Translations under genes and position numbers: made by a program
Source: Muricomes intestini
GTDB taxonomy: Bacteria; Bacillota; Clostridia; Lachnospirales; Lachnospiraceae
Direction of reading: 5' to 3'
Length of the DNA: 64,000 nt
Assembly: GCF_004346165.1 (NCBI RefSeq)
Contig: NZ_SLZZ01000012.1
Location: forward strand, 37,065 to 101,064
In this document: one piece after another, positions 8,249 through 14,905 of the stretch
Layout of the letters: the number at the start of each line of letters is the position of its first letter
Numbering within the stretch: the first letter of the stretch is position 1
Notes under the pieces: model-generated
Database searches by the model: none
What the model was told of the DNA's origin: nothing
Seen by the model: only the letters and a program-made list of their open reading frames with translations

Positions 8249-8311
8249 ATGTACCCCAAAGCATTTTTTTCTCTGAGAGAAACGCCGCCATATTGTGACG
8301 GTTTAATATAG
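8249..8311 (+). CDS. Short leader peptide (20 residues) upstream of tandem terminators
   Basis: AAGGAGG at 8238-8244 precedes an ATG at 8249 that opens a 20-codon frame, MYPKAFFSLRETPPYCDGLI. It sits in a hairpin-rich leader: ATAACA/TGTTAT near 8120-8136, TTTCCG/CGGAAA near 8178-8196, and AAAGCCG/CGGCTTT bracketing the region before the ribosome site. Two terminators follow, at 8357 and 8387. Tn916-type elements use a translated leader to control read-through into downstream genes, and this arrangement looks alike. Translation of the peptide is inferred from the excellent ribosome-binding site only. Confidence 0.55.
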   Translation: MYPKAFFSLRETPPYCDGLI

Positions 8312-8356
8312 CAGAAAAATTTCATTTACATAGTTTAAAAGTATTATATCAACTTG

Positions 8357-8381
8357 TGGGCGGCTATTGCGCCCATTTTTT
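8357..8381 (+). terminator. First of two tandem terminators
   Basis: TGGGCG (8357-8362) pairs with CGCCCA (8370-8375), followed by six T (8376-8381). With the next hairpin it forms a double stop between the leader peptide and the sigma-like gene. Confidence 0.75.
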
Positions 8382-8386
8382 ATTCG

Positions 8387-8423
8387 ACACCTTTCGCGCT
8401 AATTTGCGTAAAGGTGTTTTTTT
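8387..8423 (+). terminator. Second tandem terminator
   Basis: ACACCTTT (8387-8394) pairs with AAAGGTGT (8410-8417), with CGC/GCG continuing the stem, followed by seven T. Confidence 0.8.
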
Positions 8424-8464
8424 GTATCCTTTTTTCACTGACAACGTATGGAACAAGCCTTGTC

Positions 8465-8489
8465 ACTTCGGGCCAACTTGGCCCGAAGT
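8465..8489. repeat. Palindrome copy 1 of an element-specific 25-bp repeat
   Basis: ACTTCGGGCCAA and TTGGCCCGAAGT form a perfect 12-bp inverted repeat around one C. Two further copies occur at 9641 and 10058 in the same mobile module. No T-tract follows. It lies between the tandem terminators and the sigma-like gene. Confidence 0.85.
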
Positions 8490-8565
8490 CCGACCTCGCT
8501 GTCGTTCCCCTCCCGCTCCATTTCGATTCACTATTCCCTAAAAAATCGAAATGGAGGAACGCCTT

Positions 8566-8985
8566 ATGGCAAAAATCAATCTGCGGGATTATTACCCGTT
8601 TTATAATTCAGACTTTTTTGTTGAGATATCAGATGAAATCAAGGACGCTTTGCTGGAAGCAGAACGTTTGGAGAAAAACTACATTCGCCGCCGCTTCTAT
8701 AACAAAGCCCACTATTCGCTGGACGCTGACGACGGGATCGAAAAGGATATTCTTTTTGAATCCCTTTCCCCTTGCGAGATTTACGAGCGTAAAATTACTT
8801 CCGAACAACTGCACTCCGCAATCGCTTACTTGCCGGACAAGCAAGGAAAACGAATTTATGCCCATTACATACTCGGTATGAGTAAATCCGATATTGCACG
8901 GGCAGAGGGTATAAATGAAAAAGCCGTCAGAGTTGCTATTGAGAAAGGGTTGAAAAGCATGGAGAAATTTTTGAAAAAGTCTTAA
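8566..8985 (+). CDS. Sigma-70 region 4-like regulator of the mobile element
   Basis: The ATG at 8566 follows GGAGG (8553-8557), giving 139 residues. The C-terminal third (HSAIAYLPDKQGKRIYAHYI, then MSKSDIARAEGINEKAVRVA) is a sigma-70 region 4 type helix-turn-helix, while no region 2 for -10 recognition is visible. Similar short sigma-like proteins (Orf7 in Tn916) act as activators of excision and transfer genes. Its position after a terminator-controlled leader and before the recombinase fits such a role, which remains inference. Confidence 0.75.
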   Translation: MAKINLRDYYPFYNSDFFVEISDEIKDALLEAERLEKNYIRRRFYNKAHYSLDADDGIEKDILFESLSPCEIYERKITSEQLHSAIAYLPDKQGKRIYAHYILGMSKSDIARAEGINEKAVRVAIEKGLKSMEKFLKKS

Positions 8986-9071
8986 TTTCCAGTTCCGAAT
9001 TTGCCTTTCAAATCACACGGCTATTAGAAGGAGTTTTTTCTCCATCTGCCGTTCTTTGACAACTGAATACA

Positions 9072-9337
9072 GATAACCCGGATACGTTCAATCAAAAGGG
9101 AGCCAAGCCACAGGGTACGCCAAAACCGCCCGTTGAAAGGGGGAAAAACCAAACGGAGCGTGAGCGATTCCTACCAACTGTGACAGAGCAGATATGGCAA
9201 TCTACCCGGCGATAATCTTTTGATTGGTACAATGATACTTACGGTTTGAACGCGTCACAGTATTGACCGTCGCGCCATCAGCATGGGGCGGGGTGAAATT
9301 CCCATGAGGGCGGTTGCCGCCGCCTGTCCGGGTTATC
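9072..9337 (+). ncRNA. Large structured RNA candidate, family not recognised
   Basis: A 455-bp gap between the sigma-like gene and the next ORF holds a nested set of complementary segments. P1 is 9072-9084 with 9325-9337 (GATAACCCGGA/TCCGGGTTATC plus two more pairs). P2 is 9089-9098 with 9217-9226 (CAATCAAAAG/CTTTTGATTG). P3 is 9109-9117 with 9172-9182 (CACAG and GGTA, with an AA bulge). P4 is 9130-9134 with 9152-9156, P5 9241-9245 with 9266-9270, P6 9282-9287 with 9301-9306, and P7 9309-9313 with 9317-9321. None cross. The pattern suggests a roughly 266-nt multibranched RNA. The orientation is assumed from the neighbouring genes. Confidence 0.6.
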
Positions 9338-9358
9338 CTCTTATTTACCATATAGGAG

Positions 9359-9409
9359 GCCGCGCCGGGCATTTCTGTCTAATGACAGCCCATTCTTTCC
9401 CGGCGCGGC
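9359..9409 (+). promoter_or_regulatory. GC-rich hairpin before the small ICE gene
   Basis: GCCGCGCCGGG (9359-9369) pairs perfectly with CCCGGCGCGGC (9399-9409), and CTGTC/GACAG (9375-9379 with 9384-9388) forms an inner stem. It lies 20 bp upstream of the ribosome-binding site of the 66-residue ORF and may control its translation or protect the mRNA. There is no T-tract. Confidence 0.6.
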
Positions 9410-9440
9410 ACTCCCCCTATTCTGGCATAGGAGAATCGAA

Positions 9441-9641
9441 ATGGAAAAAGATATGAATTTATCGGAAATACTGCCTGAACCGTGGAGCAACAATGCTTGT
9501 CGCGGCTATGTCATTTGGGCAATGGAAAGCTGTGGTTTTAGCTCTGATGATATTCGGCGCGTGGTTATGGAACTGAACGAAAGATTTGACTTCAAATCCA
9601 TTCACGAAGCAGACGGGCATTACCGGAACAGTCCCTATTGA
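9441..9641 (+). CDS. Small ICE-associated protein, function unknown
   Basis: This 66-residue acidic protein (SEILPEPWSNNACRGYVIWA, then FSSDDIRRVVMELNERFDF) starts at ATG 9441, 8 bp after AGGAG. It has two predicted helices and no recognised domain. Its place between the sigma-like protein and the recombinase matches that of small regulatory proteins such as Orf8 in Tn916, but homology is not evident to me. The stop codon's last base is the first base of palindrome copy 2. Confidence 0.6.
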   Translation: MEKDMNLSEILPEPWSNNACRGYVIWAMESCGFSSDDIRRVVMELNERFDFKSIHEADGHYRNSPY

Positions 9642-9665
9642 CTTCGGGCCAACTCGGCCCGAAGT
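9641..9665. repeat. Palindrome copy 2 of the 25-bp repeat
   Basis: Same sequence as the copy at 8465 except one change (TCGG for TTGG), which breaks one pair next to the centre. It starts on the stop codon of the 66-residue ORF. Confidence 0.85.
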
Positions 9666-9666
9666 A

Positions 9667-9727
9667 TGAGGAAAGATTAACAGCCATCACTTTTGCTTAT
9701 AAAGTGGTGACTGTTTATGTTTCCTCA
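9667..9727 (+). promoter_or_regulatory. Long two-part hairpin in the leader of the DUF6870-like gene
   Basis: TGAGGAAA (9667-9674) pairs with TTTCCTCA (9720-9727). Inside it AACAGCCATCACTTT (9679-9693) pairs with AAAGTGGTGACTGTT (9701-9715), using two wobble-type positions. The structure ends 39 nt before the ribosome-binding site of the next gene. Confidence 0.6.
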
Positions 9728-9782
9728 TAGGACAGCAGGAAACATAAAGTACATTTTTCATTTGAGAAGGAGGCACAAAGCG

Positions 9783-10046
9783 ATGGTAAATCTGGAACAG
9801 ATCATCACAATGCAAGATGTGGATATTGCCACAGTGGATAAATCACAGTTGACAGATGTTAGCGGAATCGACTTTGATAACAGCCTGCCTCAAAGGGAAC
9901 GTGCGGCACATATTTTGAAGCAGGTAAAAAACCCTTACTGCTTCCGTCATGGAGATACTGCGGTAAAGGTAGAGTTCCCGGAGGACGGCCCCCCCTTGCA
10001 GGATGTAATTACAAACTTTCTTATACGGCAGAAAAGCGGCCTGTAA
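9783..10046 (+). CDS. DUF6870-like small protein of mobile elements
   Basis: The ATG at 9783 with AAGGAGG at 9766-9772 gives 87 residues; a longer frame from 9717 would translate the leader hairpin. The protein has the pattern DVDIATVDKSQLTDVSGI, SLPQRERAAHILKQVKNPYC and a short C-terminal FPEDGPPLQDVITNFL helix, which I recall as the DUF6870 family found beside recombinases of Firmicutes elements. Function unknown; it may be a recombination accessory or regulatory protein. Palindrome copy 3 follows its stop. Confidence 0.6.
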   Translation: MVNLEQIITMQDVDIATVDKSQLTDVSGIDFDNSLPQRERAAHILKQVKNPYCFRHGDTAVKVEFPEDGPPLQDVITNFLIRQKSGL

Positions 10047-10057
10047 TCGGTCATGCC

Positions 10058-10082
10058 ACTTCGGGCCAACTTGGCCCGAAGT
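10058..10082. repeat. Palindrome copy 3 of the 25-bp repeat
   Basis: Identical to copy 1 (perfect 12-bp arms around one C). It lies 12 bp after the DUF6870-like stop and 105 bp before the recombinase start. Confidence 0.85.
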
Positions 10083-10186
10083 CGGTAATATCAGCTATCT
10101 AACGGTATTTTTAAGCCCTCGACAACATTGTTCGCATTATGCTGAAATGGTATAATGTAAGTGTAATGTGATAGGAAGGAGGAAGC

Positions 10187-11866
10187 ATGGCACGAACCAA
10201 AAACAGGGAAACAAATACTGCTGTTTCTCAATTTTCGTATAATCCTACACGGTGGAATCTTGCAAAATATATCCGGTTATCCAAAGAGGACTTGAATCGT
10301 GGCAAGGACGACAGCAACAGTGTCACCAATCAAAAAAAGTTGCTTGATGATTATTACAGACAGCACCTTGATGAATTTGAAAGCGCCGAAACCTATGTTG
10401 ATGACGGTTGCACAGGTACAGACACGAACCGGGCAGATTTTCAAAGACTGCTGGCCGACATTTACGCGAAAAAGGTAAACTGCGTGATTGTCAAAGACCT
10501 TTCCCGTCTTTCCCGTAACTATACGGACGCCGGGAGCCTGATTGAAAATTTGTTTGTTCAGATGAATGTACGCTTTATCAGCTTGGCAGAGGGCGTAGAC
10601 AGTTATTTGAACCCTGACAGCGTATCAAGTATTCTTGTTCCTATAACGAACGTAATGAACGACCAGTATTGTTACCAAACTTCAAAGAAAATCCGTCAGG
10701 TGTTTGACTACAAGAAACGTAATGGCGAATTTATTGGCTCCTATGCCCCCTATGGCTACATCAAAGACCCCAATGATAAACACGCTTTGTTGGTAGACCA
10801 TGAAGCCGCCGAAGTGGTAAAGCAGATTTTTTCCATGTGTCTAAGCGGTATGACCGTCAGGGCTATTGTGAATCATCTGAACGACCACGGTGTTATGTGT
10901 CCTTCCGTTTACAAGCAAAGTCAGGGATTAAAGTACAAATGCCCCAACGGACAGACACAGCCCATGTGGAGTACCATTACTATCAGCAATATGCTGAAAA
11001 ATCCCGTCTATGTTGGAGATATGGCACAGGGGCGAAACCGTGTGAAAAGCTACAAGATACACAAAATCGAAGCTGTACCTGAAAAAGACTGGATTGTTGT
11101 CCCGAATACCCATGAACCGATTATTGACCGCGAAGCCTTTGAAAAGGTTAAGCAACTGCTAAAGCGTGACACCCGCACTTCTCCAAAACAGAAACAGCTT
11201 TATCTGTTTAGCGGCTTTCTCCGCTGTGCGGATTGTGGCCGGGCAATGTCGCGGATAGCAAGCAAGGAATTGTACGTTTACTACCAATGCGGAACATATA
11301 AGAGCCTTTCTAAAAAAGCCTGCACTATGCACTCTATTAAAAGCACAAGGCTTGAAGCGGCTGTACTCTATGCAATCCGGCAACAGGTACATCTTGCAGT
11401 CAGCTATTCCGCTATTGTATCAAAAATTAACTTGGCTCCGCTCAAAAAAAGCCAGTCGATACGGCTGAATGAACTGATTACCGCAAAAGAAAAAGAGCTT
11501 ACCAAAATCATGCGGTACAAGCAAGCACTTTATCAGGACTGGAAAGACGGTCATATCACACATAATGATTACCGCCACATGAGTGAAGATTATGAACAGC
11601 AAAATGAAGCCATTGGCACAGTGATTGCCAATCTGAAAAAAGAGCGGGACGAACTGGAAAATGGCATTGACACCGAAAATCCTTTTTTAGCAACTTTCCG
11701 AAAATACGAGAACATCGACAAGCTGACAAGAGAAATCTTAATCGAACTGGTTGACCATATCAAAGTATACGAGGGCGGCGACATAAGCATACGGTTTAAG
11801 TTTGCCGACGAGCTGCGCCGCATTATCCAGTATATCGAAGTCAACTCGCATTTACAGGTAGGATAA
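10187..11866 (+). CDS. Large serine recombinase (TnpX/TndX type)
   Basis: This 559-residue protein begins with a resolvase domain: AKYIRLSKEDLN with the nucleophile at Ser32, then VDDGCTGTDTNRADF and VIVKDLSRLSRN with the conserved arginines. A recombinase domain follows (PYGYIKDP, HEAAEVVKQIF), then a zinc ribbon (FLRCADCGRAMSR with YYQCGTYKS) and a long coiled coil near residues 420-500. This is the full layout of large serine recombinases that insert and excise Tn4451/Tn5397-type elements through a circular intermediate. GGAGGAAGC precedes the ATG. The gene ends very close to the element's right end, as is usual for this class. Confidence 0.93.
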   Translation: MARTKNRETNTAVSQFSYNPTRWNLAKYIRLSKEDLNRGKDDSNSVTNQKKLLDDYYRQHLDEFESAETYVDDGCTGTDTNRADFQRLLADIYAKKVNCVIVKDLSRLSRNYTDAGSLIENLFVQMNVRFISLAEGVDSYLNPDSVSSILVPITNVMNDQYCYQTSKKIRQVFDYKKRNGEFIGSYAPYGYIKDPNDKHALLVDHEAAEVVKQIFSMCLSGMTVRAIVNHLNDHGVMCPSVYKQSQGLKYKCPNGQTQPMWSTITISNMLKNPVYVGDMAQGRNRVKSYKIHKIEAVPEKDWIVVPNTHEPIIDREAFEKVKQLLKRDTRTSPKQKQLYLFSGFLRCADCGRAMSRIASKELYVYYQCGTYKSLSKKACTMHSIKSTRLEAAVLYAIRQQVHLAVSYSAIVSKINLAPLKKSQSIRLNELITAKEKELTKIMRYKQALYQDWKDGHITHNDYRHMSEDYEQQNEAIGTVIANLKKERDELENGIDTENPFLATFRKYENIDKLTREILIELVDHIKVYEGGDISIRFKFADELRRIIQYIEVNSHLQVG

Positions 11867-11871
11867 GACAC

Positions 11872-12246
11872 CTACACACGAACAGAGCTTGTTGGTTTTC
11901 CTAATATATAACACTCATAATATCCGCGACACCAGAATTTTCTGTTGCCATATTTATACTTTAGGTTTGCATGCCGATCGAATATCATTAGTGAACTTTT
12001 CCCTTTTAGATACCCCATAAAAGACGAAACACTTATGCTCGGTGGAATTCTTACTAACATGTGTATATGGTCGGGACAACACTCTGCTTCTATGATTTCC
12101 ACTCCTTTTCTTTTACACAATATACTTAATATATTTGCTACATCAGCCTTGATCTTTCCATAGATTATTTGCCTTCTGTATTTTGGTGCAAATACAATGT
12201 GATATTTGCACTCCCACGTAGTGTGTGCTAAAGTATTCTTATCCAT
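11872..12246 (-). pseudogene. tnpA: Truncated IS200/IS605 TnpA (Y1 transposase)
   Basis: The first 110 or so residues match IS200 TnpA: WECKYHIVFAPKYRRQIIYG, the HUH motif in CCPDHIHMLV, SSFMGYLKGKSSLMIFDRH and NRKFWCRGYY. After GYY (about 11917) the sequence stops matching, and 14 unrelated residues lead to a stop at 11872, so the helix with the catalytic tyrosine is missing. The protein should be unable to cut DNA. The break coincides with the right end of the serine-recombinase element, implying insertion into tnpA. AAAGGAGG precedes the start at 12246. Confidence 0.85.
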
Positions 12247-12341
12247 TTTGGATATGCCTCCTTTGTTATATAGTGCGGTTTAGGACCCACACTTATTATA
12301 ACGCTGGGGGCTTTTCTATCTAGGGCTAAAGCCGGTAGGGG

Positions 12342-12364
12342 AACCACTCGCCTAGCAAGTGGTT
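12342..12364. repeat. Subterminal hairpin, probable left end of the IS200-like element
   Basis: AACCACT (12342-12348) and AGTGGTT (12358-12364) form a small imperfect palindrome upstream of tnpA. A second one, GGCTTT/AAAGCC, lies at about 12309-12333. IS200/IS605 ends carry such hairpins as single-strand TnpA recognition sites. The rest of 12247-12440 holds no gene. Confidence 0.5.
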
Positions 12365-12386
12365 TTATTGTATGGGCATACAAATA

Positions 12387-12432
12387 AATCCCCGAATTCT
12401 ATGTAAAAAAGTTCAGATAGAATCCGGGGATT
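12387..12432 (-). terminator. Terminator of the diguanylate cyclase gene
   Basis: AATCCCCGAATTCTAT (12387-12402) and ATAGAATCCGGGGATT (12417-12432) pair in 15 of 16 positions just past the stop of the minus-strand GGDEF gene. A T-rich stretch follows on that strand. Confidence 0.7.
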
Positions 12433-12440
12433 CGTTTATC

Positions 12441-13553
12441 TTATTTTTCTTCATTGATGTTATATATGACGTACTGATTTTTGCCTGACCGCTTTGCCCT
12501 GTGCAATGAGGTATCTGCCATTTTGTAAATATCTTGAAATTCAATGTTTGTATTTTGAAACAAAACGACACCTATACTGCAGGAGGACTCTACAGAAAAG
12601 CGAAGCATAGTCTGACACATATCATACTGCAGCATGGTACATTTCCTTTTTAACACAGCTTCCGAATCATGAAAGTCTTTAATCAATATCATAAATTCAT
12701 CTCCGCCGACCCGGCCTACAATGTCTGTAGAGCGAAAAGATTCTACAAGTAATTTTCCTGTTTCCTCCAGAATCTGGTCGCCTGCAGTATGTCCGATATA
12801 ATCATTTACATTCTTAAAATTATCCAGATCTAGAAAAAGCAGGGCACCATAACAATTGGCGGTAGTATCCAGATATTCACGGATGGCATCTTCACAGGCT
12901 TTTTTGTTTAGAATCCCTGTGAGGGAATCTGTCATACTTAAATACCTATATTGCATACGGACATTATAATCCTCAGCCTGTGACTTCAACCTGATATGCC
13001 CGGCCAAAAAAGAAAGTATCAAACTTACGATAGAAGTAGGAATATTAATTTTATCCGTGTAAGGATTATTCATTAGCATGATTGAGATAATATATATAAT
13101 TTCAACAATAAGCTGGACAGAAATTATTTGCCACAGTGGAAAAATAAAGCAGATAGAGAATGTAATATAAAACAGCGGCAAAAATACTACACCGACATTT
13201 AACCGGGGAGATAGATCCATGATGGCGGCAAAAGCAAAGACGGTTGCTTCAAATAAGAGGCATAAAGCCGTAATTGTCCGCTTATCTTTGTGTCCGGACT
13301 TTAAGTATTTGAAAGAAACAACAAAAAAAATCACAGCGGACAGAAGAAATAGGAGAGAAACCGGAATAACAGACCATTTTTTGAAGATAAGCAAAATGGC
13401 TGTACAGAAAAAGACCAGCGATACAGAAAAAATCAAGCTGGTTAACTTTAAAAGTTCTAGATTCTTTTGTGCAATGTGATCTTCTGCAATCTGAAAATAA
13501 TCCTTCTTCAGTTTATAATCTTTTTTGAGCATAGTGATAAAATGTGAAAACAT
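12441..13553 (-). CDS. Membrane-bound diguanylate cyclase (GGDEF)
   Basis: Residues about 35-190 hold roughly six hydrophobic segments and form a membrane sensor of no recognised family. Residues 200-370 form a GGDEF domain with MTDSLTGILNKKA, LFLDLDNFKNVND and the intact catalytic GGDEF at 283-287. An RSTD inhibitory site lies at 274-277, exactly five residues before it, so product inhibition is likely. The enzyme should make cyclic di-GMP from two GTP at the cytoplasmic face. AGGAG lies 7 nt before the ATG and a promoter is visible upstream. It is a single-gene unit with its own terminator. Confidence 0.93.
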   Translation of the reverse strand: MFSHFITMLKKDYKLKKDYFQIAEDHIAQKNLELLKLTSLIFSVSLVFFCTAILLIFKKWSVIPVSLLFLLSAVIFFVVSFKYLKSGHKDKRTITALCLLFEATVFAFAAIMDLSPRLNVGVVFLPLFYITFSICFIFPLWQIISVQLIVEIIYIISIMLMNNPYTDKINIPTSIVSLILSFLAGHIRLKSQAEDYNVRMQYRYLSMTDSLTGILNKKACEDAIREYLDTTANCYGALLFLDLDNFKNVNDYIGHTAGDQILEETGKLLVESFRSTDIVGRVGGDEFMILIKDFHDSEAVLKRKCTMLQYDMCQTMLRFSVESSCSIGVVLFQNTNIEFQDIYKMADTSLHRAKRSGKNQYVIYNINEEK

Positions 13554-13600
13554 AAAAATCTCCTGTGAGTCTCGTGTGATATATTCTTTGTATGTACTTT

Positions 13601-13629
13601 ATTATATTGGTTATTGAGAGGGAGTGCAA
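13601..13629 (-). promoter_or_regulatory. Promoter of the diguanylate cyclase gene
   Basis: On the minus strand TTGCAC (13629-13624) and TATAAT (13606-13601) are 17 bp apart, 48 bp upstream of the start codon. Confidence 0.65.
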
Positions 13630-13717
13630 CAACTAAATAGGAAAAAGTCCTGATATTTTAAACATATCCCTATGTATATATCGGCTTTTTTTACCAAGAC
13701 ATAAATAATCTGTGCTA

Positions 13718-13899
13718 TAATGCTCTTACTTGGCGAGGTATTTTCGAGCCTAGAAAGACATATACCTAAACACTTAGCGAGGTATTCCCGAGCTTAGTAT
13801 TTATGGTGTAATGCTCTTACTTGGCGAGGTATTTTCGAGCCTAGAAAGACATATACCTAAACACTTAGCGAGGTATTCCCGAGCTTAGTATTTATGGTA
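13718..13899 (+). repeat. Tandem 91-bp repeat, each unit with two 25-nt hairpin boxes
   Basis: Two nearly identical 91-bp units (13718-13808 and 13809-13899). Each holds box A (13729-13753; 13820-13844) and box B (13773-13797; 13864-13888), which share GCGAGGTATT and CGAGC. The outer bases of each box pair (CTTGGC with GCCTAG; CTTAGC with GCTTAG) except for a constant third-position mismatch. The same two-box family recurs inverted at 35935-36180. Each unit ends in a -10-like element with an upstream TG (TGGTATAAT at 13895-13903), so the last copy may supply an extended -10 promoter for cbiJ. The rest of 13630-13957 holds no gene. Confidence 0.85.
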
Positions 13900-13957
13900 T
13901 AATGCGTTTGCTGAGAAATTAAAAAGGATGTTTTTTCAGAAAAGGAGTAAGTGCAGG

Positions 13958-14746
13958 GTGAAAGTTTGGGAAGAAAGTAATGTTAAACGGGTACTGGTGT
14001 TTGCCGGTACGACGGAAGGACATTTGGTGATAGATGCTCTTACAAAAATGCGTGTTGATATCTATGTCAGCGTGGCGACGGAATATGGCAGAATAAGTTT
14101 TGAATATATACCAAAGGTGAAAGTAATTTCAGGAAGGATGGATGCAGAAGCCATCCGCCGTTTTATTATTGGAAAAGAAATTGACATTGTAATTGATGCC
14201 ACACATCCTTTTGCTCAGGCTGCAACTGCCAATATTAAGAAAGCATGTGAGGGCCTTTCAACAGAGCTTATCCGATGCCTGCGGGAATCAGCGGAAAAGG
14301 ATATAGACTTGCAGGAAACCCAAGTTGTATCTGTAATGTCTGTCAAAGAAGCGGTAGACTATCTCAGGAAGACTAAGGGCAATATTTTTATTGCAACCGG
14401 AAGCAAAGAACTGGCGGCATATACAAAGCTTGAGGGCTATCGTGAACGCTGCTATGCCAGAGTGCTGCCGATATGGGGGGCGCTTGAAGAAAGTATGCGG
14501 CTGGGATTTCAAGGGCGAAACCTTATTGCTATGCAGGGGCCCTTTTCTAAGGAATTAAATATAGCTATGCTGCGGCATGTAAAGGCAAGCTATTTTGTGA
14601 CAAAAGAATCCGGGAAGGCCGGGGGCTTTCGTGAAAAGCTGCAGGCGGCTCAGGAGACACAGACTGTCTTAGTGGTAATTGAAAGACCTGATGAACAAGG
14701 AATGAGCGTAGAAGAGGTTATCCGGAGGGTACGGCAGAATGTGTAA
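13958..14746 (+). CDS. cbiJ: Cobalt-precorrin-6A reductase
   Basis: The 262-residue protein matches the CbiJ/CobK family: RVLVFAGTTEGHLVIDAL at the N-terminus (dinucleotide-binding), VVIDATHPFAQAATANI, FIATGSKELAAY, RVLPIWGAL and LIAMQGPFSKELN. It reduces a double bond of the corrin ring with NAD(P)H in cobalamin synthesis. A GTG at 13958, 10 bp after AAAGGAG, is chosen; an ATG at 13928 is in frame but its upstream AAAAAGG is too close. The gene stands alone, 16 kb from the main cobalamin operon, behind the two-box repeat that is also found inside that operon. Confidence 0.88.
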   Translation: MKVWEESNVKRVLVFAGTTEGHLVIDALTKMRVDIYVSVATEYGRISFEYIPKVKVISGRMDAEAIRRFIIGKEIDIVIDATHPFAQAATANIKKACEGLSTELIRCLRESAEKDIDLQETQVVSVMSVKEAVDYLRKTKGNIFIATGSKELAAYTKLEGYRERCYARVLPIWGALEESMRLGFQGRNLIAMQGPFSKELNIAMLRHVKASYFVTKESGKAGGFREKLQAAQETQTVLVVIERPDEQGMSVEEVIRRVRQNV

Positions 14747-14839
14747 TTGTGTGGTCTGTTTTAGAAGTGTTGTACAAATTTCTATTCAATTTAAGTCCAA
14801 AAATCTATAGGCAGAACAGTTAGACACAACTATTTAATA

Positions 14840-14893
14840 TTGAAAACAACGATATATTGTGGTATCATAAATCATAAACCACAATAAATAGTA
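14840..14893 (+). promoter_or_regulatory. nrdAB promoter with two NrdR-type boxes
   Basis: TTGAAA (14840-14845) and TATCAT (14863-14868) are 17 bp apart, and the whole spacer is an NrdR-box-like sequence, ACAACGATATATTGTG (14846-14861). A second box, ACCACAATAAATAGTA, lies at 14878-14893. The centres are 32 bp apart, about three helical turns, as known for paired NrdR boxes. Binding would block both the promoter and the start region. Confidence 0.75.
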
Positions 14894-14905
14894 TGGAGGT
14901 GTAAA

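Larger units (their letters stand above)
6786..11916 (+). mobile_element. Tn916-like regulatory/cargo module ending in a large serine recombinase (left end not found)
   Basis: The order cargo gene, KTR protein, leader peptide with terminators, sigma-like protein, small ICE proteins and recombinase resembles the regulatory and recombination end of Tn916-type elements, with a serine recombinase replacing the tyrosine integrase as in Tn5397/Tn4451 types. The right end lies between the recombinase stop (11866) and about 11916, where the reading of the neighbouring tnpA diverges. No left end or matching tnpA 3' half is seen, so the left limit given is only the first cargo gene. No conjugation genes are in the window. 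Confidence 0.5.

Noticed and set aside
8354..8881. 175-residue and other ORFs across the terminators and the sigma-like gene
   Set aside because: They are out-of-frame shadows of the sigma-like gene; the in-frame product has a proper ribosome site and a region 4 motif.
13718..13899. CRISPR-like array of 25-nt palindromic repeats
   Set aside because: The spacers between boxes are themselves repeated from unit to unit, only four boxes exist here, and no cas genes are nearby.
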